A DNA stretch of 64,000 bases, taken from assembly GCF_030704205.1 (NCBI RefSeq), contig NZ_CP131913.1, positions 1,984,001-2,048,000 on the forward strand. Direction: 5' to 3'. Source of the stretch: Halomonas alkalicola. Lineage in GTDB: Bacteria > Pseudomonadota > Gammaproteobacteria > Pseudomonadales > Halomonadaceae. The notes beneath the pieces are model-generated. The model saw only the letters and a list, made by a program, of their open reading frames with translations. It was not told the origin of the DNA and did no database searches. Shown one piece after another: positions 55,258 to 64,000 of this stretch. The position numbers were made by a program, and so were the translations under genes. Numbering within the stretch: the stretch's first letter is position 1; each line of letters begins with the position of its first letter.

Positions 55258-56276
55258 CGCGGCGCACCGCGCTCGGGATAGACCCGCGTCAGCAGCTCCT
55301 CGAGCCCCTGCAGGATATCGGTGCTGCCCGGCACCTCGCCGCTTCTCAGGAAGACCGCCTCGTGGAGGTCTTCGTATCGGGGCCAGTAGCGATAGGGCAG
55401 CGTCTGGAAGAAGATCCCCAGGGTCGGCGTATGGGTGGCCAGCGCCAGGTTGCGCACGCCGGTATCCCCGCACACCAGCGCAGATACGCCGGCCATCCAG
55501 GGGCCCAGCGCCTCCAGAGACATGCGCGGCTGAACCTCGACGTTGGCCTGGCGCGCCGCCACCTCGGCCAGGAAGTCGCCGGACTCCTCGGCCTTGTGTC
55601 CCTCCAGCAGCACGTGGTGGTAGTCCGGAAACTCCCGCGCCGCCCTGTCGATCAGCTGGCACCAGGAGTCCAGGGAGAGGGACTTTTCCGCCTTGGAGGC
55701 GAAGGGAAAGTAGGCAATGACCCGGGGCGACTCCGCCTGCCGATGCACAGGCATGGCGAAGTCGAGCGGGTAGCGCGGCTTGTGCCCCATGACCTTGAGG
55801 AAGTCGAGCAGCACCTCGGCCTCGTAGTGATAGTTGGAGCGCCGCAGGCCCACGTCGTAGAGCAGCCGGTTGAACACGCCGCGATAGGGAAAGCCCAGCT
55901 TGATGGCGGCGGGAGCCATCAGCGTCAGCACCCGGGAGCGGGAGGTATCGGCCAGGTCGAAGAGAATATCCACGGGTTCCAGGGCGCGCAGCGAGCGCCA
56001 CTGCTCCGCCAGGCTGCCTCGCGTCTCCTGCACGAAGACCTCATCCCCCAGGTCCTCCGGCACCGCATAGCGGTAGGTCGTCACCGTGGCCAGGGTGATA
56101 TGCGCCTCGGGAAACAGCCGCCGCAGCTCGACCAGAAAGGGCCTCGCCGCCATGTAGTCGCCGAAGGCGCACTGGCGAATCACCAGGATACGCCTCACCT
56201 CGTTCGGAGCCGTACTCTCCAACCAGCGCCCTCCGCGCCGGCTTAGGTAGGCACACTTGTCGATCCAGGCTCTCAC
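55230..56276 (-). CDS. GT9-family glycosyltransferase
   Basis: A 348-residue GT9 enzyme. RILVIRQCAFGDYMAARPFLVEL is the N-terminal motif (RQCAFGDY where others have R-x-x-x-LGD). The C-terminal donor site is VCGDTGVRNLALATHTPTLGIFF. It is more divergent than the other GT9 proteins here; in place of the usual SGP-H motif it has TGVRNLA. The start is GTG at 56276, overlapping the stop of the upstream GT4 gene, so the two are coupled. Acceptor unknown. Confidence 0.87.
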   Translation of the reverse strand: MRAWIDKCAYLSRRGGRWLESTAPNEVRRILVIRQCAFGDYMAARPFLVELRRLFPEAHITLATVTTYRYAVPEDLGDEVFVQETRGSLAEQWRSLRALEPVDILFDLADTSRSRVLTLMAPAAIKLGFPYRGVFNRLLYDVGLRRSNYHYEAEVLLDFLKVMGHKPRYPLDFAMPVHRQAESPRVIAYFPFASKAEKSLSLDSWCQLIDRAAREFPDYHHVLLEGHKAEESGDFLAEVAARQANVEVQPRMSLEALGPWMAGVSALVCGDTGVRNLALATHTPTLGIFFQTLPYRYWPRYEDLHEAVFLRSGEVPGSTDILQGLEELLTRVYPERGAPRQSVSDASS

Positions 56277-57415
56277 TCGCCCTCAGCTCCTTTTGGGTTC
56301 TCGTATTCGCGGGTCAGACTGGCCACGTGGGCCGCCAGGGTAAAGTCCTTCTCGACGCGGTGCCGCGCCGCCTGCCCCAGGCGCTGGCGCAGCTCGGCGT
56401 CATCGGCCAGCTCGGCCAGGGCGGCGGCCCAGGCCGCGGCGTCCTCGGGGGGCGCCAGGCGCCCCGTCTCGACATCCAGCAGTTCGGGAATGGCCCCGCT
56501 GTCGCTGCCGACCACCGCCTTGCCGGCCGCCATGGCCTCGATCACCTTCAGGCCGAACGCCTCGTTGCGCGAGGGAACGCATACGATCTCCAGCGCCTCG
56601 AACAGGCGCGGCAGGTCGCGGCGAAAGCCGGTGAAGGCAATGCGCGCCTCGAGGCCCAGTTCGCCGATGCGCCGCCGCAGGGCCGCCACGTGGGCCTCGT
56701 CGCTGCCCTCCTCCGCTGTCAGGCCACCGATCAGCACGCCGTGCCAGGCAAGCCCGGGGCTAGCCTCGGCCAGGCGGGCCAGCGCCTCGATCCACACCTC
56801 CTGCCCCTTGCCCGGCGTCAGCCGCCCCGGCAGGCCGATGGCCACGGCGCCCTCGGGCACGCCCAGCGCGCGGCGCAGCGCGGCGCGCGCCGGGTCATCG
56901 AGACGGGGCACATAGGGGGCCGGGTCGATGCCCAGATAGAGGCGGCGGATGCGCTCGGCGGGGAGCGGGAAGGCGGCCAGGTTGCGCTGTCGGGTCGCCT
57001 CGCTGATGGCGAAGAGCCGCGTGACCTTGCCGTAGGCCCAGCGATGGTAGAGATCCTTCTTGGGGCGGGTCACCCCCATATGATCGGTGAAGAAGAGGCG
57101 CAGCGATGGCCGCAGGGTCACCAGCAGCGCTCCCAGGCGCAGGTCGCTGGACTTGTGGCAGTGGATCACGTCGACGCCCTGGGCCCCGAGGTAGGCCAGC
57201 ACCCGGCCCGCGGCCAACAGCGCCCGCCCCTTCGAGGCCAGGGTCAGCGGCTCGATGCCGGCCTCGCGGAAGCTCTCGGCGACCCGGGAGCCGGCCAGGG
57301 CCAGGCCGTGGGCCTGCCACCCCTGGCGGGCCAGCTCGGGTATAATCCGAGACGGATACATTTCCAGTCCGCCCCAGCCGCTGGAGAGACAGATATGCAG
57401 GACCTTGTGCGACAA
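56273..57415 (-). CDS. GT4-family glycosyltransferase
   Basis: A 380-residue retaining glycosyltransferase of the GT-B fold. ICLSSGWGGLEMYPSRIIPELARQ is at the N-terminus, LPGRLTPGKGQEVWIEAL near the domain junction, and the nucleotide-sugar motif PSRNEAFGLKVIEAMAAGKAVVG near 280-303. It probably adds a hexose to the LPS core. The chosen start is TTG at 57415, after AAGGAG with six-base spacing; the longer frame from TTG at 57463 has no ribosome site and would overlap the divergent GT9 gene. It overlaps the next gene by four bases. Confidence 0.88.
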   Translation of the reverse strand: MSHKVLHICLSSGWGGLEMYPSRIIPELARQGWQAHGLALAGSRVAESFREAGIEPLTLASKGRALLAAGRVLAYLGAQGVDVIHCHKSSDLRLGALLVTLRPSLRLFFTDHMGVTRPKKDLYHRWAYGKVTRLFAISEATRQRNLAAFPLPAERIRRLYLGIDPAPYVPRLDDPARAALRRALGVPEGAVAIGLPGRLTPGKGQEVWIEALARLAEASPGLAWHGVLIGGLTAEEGSDEAHVAALRRRIGELGLEARIAFTGFRRDLPRLFEALEIVCVPSRNEAFGLKVIEAMAAGKAVVGSDSGAIPELLDVETGRLAPPEDAAAWAAALAELADDAELRQRLGQAARHRVEKDFTLAAHVASLTREYENPKGAEGE

Positions 57416-57453
57416 GGCTGACTCCTTCGGTATCTCGGGGCTCGGGAGCCCGG

Positions 57454-58548
57454 ATGACTGCAACTTCCACCGCCCGGGGCGCCGCGCCGCGCCTGCTGGT
57501 GGTTCGCAATGACAAGCTCGGCGACTTCATGCTCGCCTGGCCGGCCCTGGCCCGCCTCAAGGCGGCAAGCCCTGCCCCCCGGGTGAGCGTGCTGGTACCG
57601 GCCTATACGGTGCCCATGGCGCGCCTCTGCCCCTGGGTCGACGAGGTGCTGCTCGACCCGGGCGATGGCGCCTCCCGCGCCGAGCAGCGCCGGCTGCTGG
57701 CCGAGGTGAAGGCGGCACGCTTCGATGCGCTGCTCACGCTCTTCTCCACGCCCCGCATCGGCTGGCTGGGGTGGCGTGCGGGCATTCCGCTGCGCTTGGC
57801 CCCGGCCACCAAGTGGGCGCAGCTATTCTACAACCGAAGGGTGGTGCAGCGCAGGTCGCGCTCGGAAAAGCCGGAGTACCGCTACAACATCGAGCTGGCC
57901 GAGGCGCTCCTGAGCGAGCTCGACCTGACACCGGATATCGAGCCCGAGCCGCCCTGGTGGCCCCTCCCGGAAGGCGAGCGCCGGGCCCAGCGCCGGCGCC
58001 TCGCCGAGGAGCTCGGCCTCGACCCGGCGCGGTCCTGGGTGTTTCTCCACGGAGGCAGCGGCGGCTCGGCGGTCAACCTCTCCCCCGCGCAGTATGTGCG
58101 GCTGGTGCAGGAGGTGGATGCCCGCCTGCCGATGGAGAGACGCGCCCAGTGGGTGCTGACCGCCGGTCCCGGCGAAGAGGCCACCGCCGAGGCGATCCTG
58201 GCACCGCTGCGCAAGGCCGGCCTCGAGGCGCAGCGCCTGCCGCCGCGGGCCGGCCTGGAGGACTTCGCCCGGACGCTGGCGGCGGCAGACCTCTTTGTCG
58301 CCGGCTCCACCGGGCCGCTGCATATCGCCGGCTGCCTGGATATCGCCACCGCCGGCTTCTACCCGGCCCACCGCTCCGCCACCCCCCTGCGCTGGCAGAC
58401 CTGCAACCACGCCGAGCGCCGCCTCGCCTTCTGCCCGCCCGCGGATGCCGGCGAGCAGGACATGGCAACCATCGACATTCCCGCGGCGGCCGAGGCGGTC
58501 AGCGATCTCTTGTGCCGCCTTCCGGCGGCGGTGACGTCCGGGTCCTGA
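57454..58548 (+). CDS. GT9-family glycosyltransferase
   Basis: A 364-residue GT9 protein. LLVVRNDKLGDFMLAWPALARL is at the N-terminus, FLHGGSGGSAVNLSPAQYVRL near 192, and the donor-site motif FVAGSTGPLHIAGCLDIATAGFY near 285. It is probably another LPS-core heptosyltransferase or related enzyme. It is divergent from the GT4 gene, with 38 bases between the two starts. It overlaps the facing GT2 gene by 50 bases at its 3' end. Confidence 0.88.
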   Translation: MTATSTARGAAPRLLVVRNDKLGDFMLAWPALARLKAASPAPRVSVLVPAYTVPMARLCPWVDEVLLDPGDGASRAEQRRLLAEVKAARFDALLTLFSTPRIGWLGWRAGIPLRLAPATKWAQLFYNRRVVQRRSRSEKPEYRYNIELAEALLSELDLTPDIEPEPPWWPLPEGERRAQRRRLAEELGLDPARSWVFLHGGSGGSAVNLSPAQYVRLVQEVDARLPMERRAQWVLTAGPGEEATAEAILAPLRKAGLEAQRLPPRAGLEDFARTLAAADLFVAGSTGPLHIAGCLDIATAGFYPAHRSATPLRWQTCNHAERRLAFCPPADAGEQDMATIDIPAAAEAVSDLLCRLPAAVTSGS

Positions 58549-59281
58549 CCCAGAGGTCGGCGTACTTGGCGAAGGTGGAGTGGGCCGAGAGCAGCGCCAG
58601 CAGCAGCCCCTGACGACCGTCGAGGAAGCCCGCCTTGAGCAGGTACATGCGCAGGAAGCAGCCGATACCGTGGCCGATGCCCGCGGCGAGGCTGCCGCGC
58701 TTGCCACGTGCCGCCCGCTGCTCGGCCCAGGCCTGGGCATAGTGGGCCGACTTCTCGAGGTAGTGGCGCAGGTCGCGGTAGGTGTAGTGCAGCAGATCGC
58801 CCTCGAGAGGCCGCACCGGCAGCTCCTCGGGGTTTTCCAGCTTCTCGTGGACCAGGGCGTCGTTGTAGCCGGCTCGGCCGCGGGGATAGAGGCGCGCCAC
58901 CCGGTCGGGGTACCAGCCGGAGTGGCGAATGAAGCCGCCGAAGCACCAGGAGAGACGCGGCAGGGTGTAGATCGCCGGGCTATTCTGTGCCACCGCGGCC
59001 TGCAGGCTCTCACGCAGCGCCGGCGTCACCCGCTCGTCGGCATCCACCATCAGGATCCAGTCGCTCTCCACCAGCGCCTCGGCGCGCCGGCGCTGGCGGC
59101 CGAAGCCCTGCCAGTCATCCTCCACTGCCACCTTGTCGGTAAAGTCGCGGGCGATCGCGAGGGTCCCGTCGGTGCTGCCGGCATCCACCACCACGATCTC
59201 ATCGACCCAGGCGAGGGTCTGCAGGCAGGCCCGCAGGTGATCCTGCTCGTTCTTGACGATGAGCACGGCGGCAATCGACAT
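58499..59281 (-). CDS. GT2-family glycosyltransferase (WaaE/KdtX type)
   Basis: A 260-residue inverting glycosyltransferase. AAVLIVKNEQDHLRACLQTL opens the GT-A domain, VVVDAGSTDGTLAIARD follows, and the metal-binding DxD-type motif is in LMVDADERVTP near 95. This pattern matches WaaE/KdtX, which adds glucose to the inner core. The start ATG at 59281 follows AAGGACTATCG. A hydrophobic C-terminal segment (RQGLLLALLSAH) may attach it to the membrane. Exact linkage unknown. Confidence 0.88.
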   Translation of the reverse strand: MSIAAVLIVKNEQDHLRACLQTLAWVDEIVVVDAGSTDGTLAIARDFTDKVAVEDDWQGFGRQRRRAEALVESDWILMVDADERVTPALRESLQAAVAQNSPAIYTLPRLSWCFGGFIRHSGWYPDRVARLYPRGRAGYNDALVHEKLENPEELPVRPLEGDLLHYTYRDLRHYLEKSAHYAQAWAEQRAARGKRGSLAAGIGHGIGCFLRMYLLKAGFLDGRQGLLLALLSAHSTFAKYADLWVRTRTSPPPEGGTRDR

Positions 59282-59402
59282 CGATAGTCCTTGAGGGCGA
59301 AGTGGGACACTCAGTGTAAGGCGCCCCCTTTGCCGGCACCACCCGGCCGAGTGTGTGACGCCTCCCAAGGCTTGATAAGCTCTGCTGATAGCCCCCTGAC
59401 CG

Positions 59403-61110
59403 ATGATACCCATGCCCCTTCCCCAACTGCCCTCTCTCCTTCGCCACCCGCGCTGGTGGGCACTACTCGCCATCGGGCTCTGCCTCGGCTATGCCGTGGT
59501 GACCATCAGCCTGCTGCCCGCCTGGGCCCTGACGGTGAGCGCCAGCGCCTGGCTCGCTACCGGCTGGCTGCTGCGCTGGGGTGCCCCGCGTGCCCCGCGC
59601 CCCGCCGCCAGGGTGTGGCCCTGGTCGCTGCTGCCCCTGGCGCTGTGGGGGCTCTACGTCTATCTCAACGACAGCTTCGGCATCGTCGACCTGGGGGCGA
59701 TCTTCTTCCACCTCCAGGCCGGCATGTCCGACCACGGCGGCAGCGACCGCCTGGTGGCCGCCGTGCTCTACAGCCTGAGCATGCTCGCCCTGCTGGCGGC
59801 CTTCACCTGGCTGGTACGGACCGACCACCGCTGGCGGCTGGGCGAGCGCCTGCTGGCCCTGGTGCTGCTGGCCAGCAACCCCCTGCTCTACGGCATGACC
59901 CAGCGCGGCGCGGCCATCGTCACTGACGATGGCGCCTGGCTGGACCGCCGCTACGTGGCGCCGGTGATCGAGCAGGCCCCGTCCGATCCGCCCAACCTGC
60001 TGCTGCTCTACCTGGAGAGCATCGAGCGCACCTACGCCGACCGCGCGCCGCGCGCGCTTCGGCGACGCCTATGCCGACCTCGATGCGCTGGGCGCGCGCG
60101 GCCGGGTCTTCGAGGGGATTCGCCAGCTCGACAATACCGGCTGGACCATGGCCGGGATGATCGCCAGCCAGTGCGGCACGCCGCTGATGCCCGCCGGCCT
60201 GCTGCATGACCGCCAGTTCTCGCCGCTGGACAAGGTGGTGCCGGGGGTCGACTGCCTGGGGGATCTCCTGGCCGAACAGGGCTACCGGCTCAGCTACCTG
60301 GGCGGTGCCAGCACCGCCTTCGCCGGCAAGGGGCTCTTCTACGAGGGCCACGGCTTCGACACCGTGATGGGACGCGAGGAGCTGGCGCCTCGGCTGGAGG
60401 ATCCGGAGTATCTGAACAACTGGGGGCTCCACGACGACTCGCTCTATGACTTCACCGTCGAGGAGATCCGCCGGCTGGAGGCCGAACACGACGGCCCCTG
60501 GGGCGTGGTCAACCTCACCATCGCCGGCCACGCCCCCAACGGCTATCCCGCCCAGAGCTGCATCGACCGCCAGGGGGAGTTCGACGGCGTCGACATCCTC
60601 TACTCGGTGGAATGCTCGGCCTGGCTGGCCCGGGACCTGGTGGAGCGCCTGGAGGCGGAGGGGCTGCTGGAAAACACCCTGGTGGTGGTGGCCAGCGACC
60701 ACCTCACCATGCGGGTCTCGGTGTGGGACCTGCTGATCGCCGGCGAGCGCGACAACACCTTCATGCTGCTCGGCCCCGGCATCGAGGCCGGCACTCGCAC
60801 CCGGCGGGAGGCCTCCATGGTCGACCTCTTCCCGACCCTGCTGGAGGCGATGGGCTTTACCATCGATGAGCACCGTGCGGGTCTCGGCGTCTCGCTGCTG
60901 GCCGACACCGAGACCCTGGTGGAGCGTCACGGGCTCGCGGGGATCAACACCCGGATGCGCGAGGAGAATGCCCTGCAGCAGCGACTCTGGGAGGGCCTGG
61001 TGCCAGACCGCCCTCAGGAGTCCGAGGAAAAGGAGTCGTCGCCGACCGACGACCAGGTGGTGGAGTCGCCCTATGACGCCACCGGCGAAACGCCGGCCAG
61101 CGTCCAGTAG
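59403..61110 (+). pseudogene. OpgB-like phosphoglycerol transferase / sulfatase-fold membrane protein, frameshifted
   Basis: Two frames together give about 566 residues. Frame one (59403 to about 60050) encodes four hydrophobic helices, then PPNLLLLYLESIERTYADR with the nucleophile region. Frame two continues with FGDAYADLDALGARG, DNTGWTMAGMIASQCGTPL, VNLTIAGHAPNGYP and VVVASDHLTMRV (metal ligands) to 61110. This is the alkaline-phosphatase-superfamily plan of OpgB/MdoB, which moves phosphoglycerol onto periplasmic glucans. The shift is +1 within CGCGCGC-CGCGCGC (60042-60055). Removing seven bases restores YADRARFGDAYA, though losing one C would also restore the frame. Confidence 0.8.
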
Positions 61111-61116
61111 GGCAGG

Positions 61117-62175
61117 CTACTTCTCGACGGCCAGGCGGCGCTCGGCGGCGAGCACCGCCGCCAGCAGCCGCTCGGGGGAGAGGTCGACGAGACAGCGGGT
61201 ATGGCCCAGGGGGCAGGTCCGGGCGAAGCAGGGGGAGCAGTCGAGGCCCAGCGTGTGGATCTCGGCGCTGTCGGTGAGCGGGGGGGTGTAGGCCGGCGAG
61301 GAGGAGCCATAGAGGGCGTGCACCCGGGTACCCACCGCCGCCGCCACGTGCATCAGCCCCGAGTCGTTGGTGACCACCTGGCGGCAGTCGGCCAGCAGGT
61401 CCACGGCGTCGGCCAGCCGTGTCCGCCCGCAGAGGTTGTGGACATGCTCCAGCCCCCGGGCGATCGCCTCGCCGGCCTCGGCATCCTTGGGGCCACCCAG
61501 CACCCGCACCTCGAACCCCTCGGCCACCAGCGCCTCGGCCAGGGTGCGAAAGTGCTCGAGCGGCCACTGCTTGGCGGGACCGTACTCGGCCCCCGGCATC
61601 ATGCCGATGGCCGGGCGTGACGAGAGCCCGTGAGCCCGACGCAGCTCGGCGAGATTGGCGGCATCCACGGCGAGGCGCGGGCGCGGTATCGGGACGTGAC
61701 CATCGAGCGTCTCCCCGGCGGGCAGCCCCAGGGCCACGAAGCGCTTCACCGTCTGGTCGAGCACGGCCTTATCGAGCCGGCGTCGCTCGTTGAGCAGGCC
61801 ATAGCGCTGCTCGCCGGTAAAGCCGACACGCTGCGGAATGCGCGCCAGCCAGGGCACCAGCGCCGACTTCCAGGAACGTGGCAGCACGATGGCGCGATCG
61901 AAGCGGCCGCGCAGGGTGCGGGCCACATCGCGGCGTGCCTTCCAGCCAAACTCGCCGTGGCCAACGTCCAGAGCGATCGCCTCGTCCACCTCCGCCATGC
62001 GCTCGAGCACCGGCAGCGACCAGCCGGGCGCCACCACGCCGAGGCGGCAGCCCGGATGGCGCGCCTTGAGGGTCATGAACAGGCTCTGGGCCATCACCAT
62101 GTCGCCGACCCAGGAGGGGCCAACCACCAGGATACGCTCGCCGCCAGACTCTCCCGGAGGGGCCGGCTCAGCCAT
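61117..62175 (-). CDS. waaF: ADP-heptose:LPS heptosyltransferase II
   Basis: A 352-residue GT9 enzyme adding the second heptose to the LPS inner core. [19 protein letters not shown] is at the N-terminus, [18 protein letters not shown] near 185, and [23 protein letters not shown] near 260. The cysteine cluster [17 protein letters not shown] near 310 is characteristic of WaaF. Its start overlaps the hldD stop by eight bases, linking heptose synthesis and transfer. It converges on the opgB-like gene with six bases between stops. Confidence 0.95.
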   Translation of the reverse strand: MAEPAPPGESGGERILVVGPSWVGDMVMAQSLFMTLKARHPGCRLGVVAPGWSLPVLERMAEVDEAIALDVGHGEFGWKARRDVARTLRGRFDRAIVLPRSWKSALVPWLARIPQRVGFTGEQRYGLLNERRRLDKAVLDQTVKRFVALGLPAGETLDGHVPIPRPRLAVDAANLAELRRAHGLSSRPAIGMMPGAEYGPAKQWPLEHFRTLAEALVAEGFEVRVLGGPKDAEAGEAIARGLEHVHNLCGRTRLADAVDLLADCRQVVTNDSGLMHVAAAVGTRVHALYGSSSPAYTPPLTDSAEIHTLGLDCSPCFARTCPLGHTRCLVDLSPERLLAAVLAAERRLAVEK

Positions 62176-63124
62176 TCAGCCACTCCAGGTACTCGCCGAC
62201 CCCCTCGGCCACGGTGCGAAACTCGCGGTCGTAGCCCGCCCGGCGCAGGCTGCCGATGTCGGCACGGGTGTAGCTCTGGTAGCGCCCCTTGAGCTCTTCG
62301 GGAAAGTCGATGTACTCGATGGTGCCGCGGCCGTAGTAGTCGATTACCGCCTCGCCGATCGCCTTGAAAGGCTCGGCGCGACCGCTGCCCAGATTGAAGA
62401 TACCGGACACCTGGGGATTGTCGAGGAACCACAGGTTCACGCTGACCACATCGCCCACGTAGACGAAGTCGCGACTCTGCATGCCGGCCTCATAGCCCTC
62501 CCAGGCACCGAACAGCTTGACGCTGTCGCCGCCGCGGATCTGGGTGTGGTGATGATAGGCGACGCTGGCCATCTTGCCCTTGTGCTGCTCCCGGGGGCCG
62601 TAGACATTGAAGTAGCGAAAGCCCACCACCTGGCTCTCGAACTCATCCCAGCGGGCGCGCACGTACTGATCGAAGAGCAGCTTGGAGTAGCCGTAGACGT
62701 TGAGCGGCTTCTCGTGCTCCGGCGCCTCCACGAACACCTCGCTGCCGCCGTAGGTGGCCGCCGAGGAGGCGTAGAGGAAGGGGATGCCGCGCTTCTGGCA
62801 GAAGTGCAGCAGCACCTTGGAGTACTCGAAGTTGTTGTCGAGCATGAAGCGACCGTCCCACTCGGTGGTGTCCGAGCAGGCCCCCTCGTGGAAGATCGCC
62901 TCGATCTCGGGCAGCTGGGCCGGCTCGCCGCGCAGCTCCGCCTCGACCCGGCGACGGAAGTCGTCCTTGTCCAGGTAGTCGCCGAGGGTGCAGTCGGCCA
63001 GGTTGACGAACTTGGTGCCGTCCGACAGATCGTCGACCACCATCACATCCTGGCGGCCGCGCTCGTTGAGCGCCTTCACCAGATTCGAGCCGATGAAGCC
63101 GGCTCCGCCTGTCACTACGATCAT
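62168..63124 (-). CDS. hldD: ADP-L-glycero-D-manno-heptose 6-epimerase
   Basis: NADP-dependent epimerase giving the L-glycero form of ADP-heptose. It has 318 residues. The Rossmann motif [18 protein letters not shown] is at the N-terminus. The catalytic Tyr-Lys pair is in [15 protein letters not shown] near 140 and [19 protein letters not shown] follows near 170. The start ATG at 63124 follows AGAGGATATC; upstream in-frame starts have no support. It is divergent from glyQ and forms an operon with waaF. Confidence 0.96.
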   Translation of the reverse strand: MIVVTGGAGFIGSNLVKALNERGRQDVMVVDDLSDGTKFVNLADCTLGDYLDKDDFRRRVEAELRGEPAQLPEIEAIFHEGACSDTTEWDGRFMLDNNFEYSKVLLHFCQKRGIPFLYASSAATYGGSEVFVEAPEHEKPLNVYGYSKLLFDQYVRARWDEFESQVVGFRYFNVYGPREQHKGKMASVAYHHHTQIRGGDSVKLFGAWEGYEAGMQSRDFVYVGDVVSVNLWFLDNPQVSGIFNLGSGRAEPFKAIGEAVIDYYGRGTIEYIDFPEELKGRYQSYTRADIGSLRRAGYDREFRTVAEGVGEYLEWLNG

Positions 63125-63222
63125 GGGGATATCCTCTGTCTCGGGGCGTGCGCCTATAACCGATCTTCCGGTGATTGTATACTTGACGACCTGTGAATTC
63201 ATGGCCAACGGTGCTTTCCGCA

Positions 63223-64000
63223 ATGACTCTCTCGTCCTCGACATCCGCGCCGACCTCCGGGCCGGCGCCTGACGTCTCGACCTTCCAGGGGTTGATCCTG
63301 GCCCTGCAGCAGTACTGGGCCGACCAGGGCTGCGTGATCCTTCAGCCCCTCGACATGGAGGTCGGCGCCGGCACCTTCCATCCGGCCACCTTCCTGCGCG
63401 CCATCGGCCCCGAGACCTGGAACTCCGCCTATGTGCAGCCGTCGCGCCGCCCCACCGACGGCCGCTACGGCGAGAACCCCAACCGCCTGCAGCACTACTA
63501 CCAGTTCCAGGTGGTGATGAAGCCCTCCCCCGCCGACTTCCAGGAGCTCTACCTGGGCTCCCTCAAGCACCTCGGCCTGGACCCGCTGGTGCACGACATC
63601 CGCTTCGTCGAGGACAACTGGGAGTCCCCCACCCTGGGCGCCTGGGGGCTGGGCTGGGAGATCTGGCTCAACGGCATGGAGGTGACCCAGTTCACCTACT
63701 TCCAGCAGGCCGGTGGCATCGAGTGCTACCCGGTCACCGGCGAGCTCACCTATGGCCTCGAGCGCATAGCCATGTACCTGCAGAACGTCGACAGCGTCTA
63801 CGACCTGGTCTGGACCGTGGCACCGGACGGCTCCAGGGTCACCTACGGCGATGTCTACCTGCAGAACGAGCGCGAGCAGTCCGCCTACAACTTCGAGCAT
63901 GCCGACGTCGACTTCCTGTTCGGCGCCTTCGACCAGCAGGAGCGCGACTGCGCCCGCCTGCTCGAGGCCGGCCTGCCGCTGCCCGCCTACGAGCAGGTGC
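63223..64000 (+). CDS. glyQ: Glycyl-tRNA synthetase alpha subunit, N-terminal part (runs off the right edge)
   Basis: Charges tRNA-Gly as an alpha2beta2 enzyme with GlyS. About 259 of roughly 300 codons are present. Class II motifs: [40 protein letters not shown] and [18 protein letters not shown], then [15 protein letters not shown]. The ATG at 63223 gives a 19-residue Ser/Pro-rich leader before the conserved [14 protein letters not shown]; no in-frame ATG lies nearer. It is divergent from hldD; glyS presumably follows outside the window. Confidence 0.96.
   Translation, partial: MTLSSSTSAPTSGPAPDVSTFQGLILALQQYWADQGCVILQPLDMEVGAGTFHPATFLRAIGPETWNSAYVQPSRRPTDGRYGENPNRLQHYYQFQVVMKPSPADFQELYLGSLKHLGLDPLVHDIRFVEDNWESPTLGAWGLGWEIWLNGMEVTQFTYFQQAGGIECYPVTGELTYGLERIAMYLQNVDSVYDLVWTVAPDGSRVTYGDVYLQNEREQSAYNFEHADVDFLFGAFDQQERDCARLLEAGLPLPAYEQV

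Overview
The window reads as a continuous chromosomal segment from a high-GC gammaproteobacterium, most like Halomonas or a close relative (Halomonadaceae). This rests on recognisable protein families and on gammaproteobacterial gene orders: zapA-6S RNA-fau, gshB-tonB-yqgE-ruvX, secB next to a membrane rhodanese, gpmI-envC-ctpA, pepP-ubiH-ubiI next to ygfB, and hemE/ribA/dxs/ispA/xseB. No tRNA, rRNA, CRISPR array, prophage or plasmid function was seen. Protein-family names come from recognising the sequence and were not checked by a search.

Layout. 1-9.5 kb: start of malate synthase G under an apparent IclR operator, a hydrolase/lipoprotein pair, comM, ubiK, a nitrogen block (glnK-amtB-second PII gene) with NtrC and sigma-54 signals, and the divergent fpr/finR pair. 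9.5-16 kb: an attachment-type protein, a histidine phosphatase and a complete aapJQMP-type amino-acid ABC transporter. 15.8-22.6 kb: vanZ-like gene, hemE, ribA, dxs-ispA-xseB and serA. 22.7-30 kb: an enoyl-CoA hydratase between two tandem repeats, iclR, a marR gene divergent from the homogentisate pathway (hmgA-fahA-maiA), and pyrB. 30-37 kb: ruvX, yqgE, an IS5/IS427-type insertion sequence, tonB-like gene, gshB, an S1-domain protein, rsmE, secB and a rhodanese. 36.8-49.9 kb: gpmI, envC, ctpA, two ubiquinone hydroxylase genes, pepP, ygfB, zapA, 6S RNA, fau, a 32-residue membrane peptide, ilvA and rpiA. 49.9-63.1 kb: an LPS inner-core region with waaA, hldE, hldD, waaF, four GT9 enzymes in all, GT4 and GT2 glycosyltransferases, a Kdo kinase paired with a YrbL-like protein, and an OpgB-like phosphoglycerol transferase. 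63.2 kb to the end: start of glyQ.

The most striking property is how many normally indispensable genes are interrupted. dxs, gpmI and the tonB-like gene carry single in-frame stops, one each of TAA, TAG and TGA. waaA, ubiH and the opgB-like gene carry +1 frameshifts at short direct repeats or low-complexity GC runs. Either the consensus has errors or the strain has real lesions; the raw reads would decide. Other points worth following are a 121-nt palindromic repeat present twice (116/121 identical), a matched pair of IclR-type operators at iclR and glcB, paired MarR-type operators at hmgA, and the yrbL-kdkA pair.
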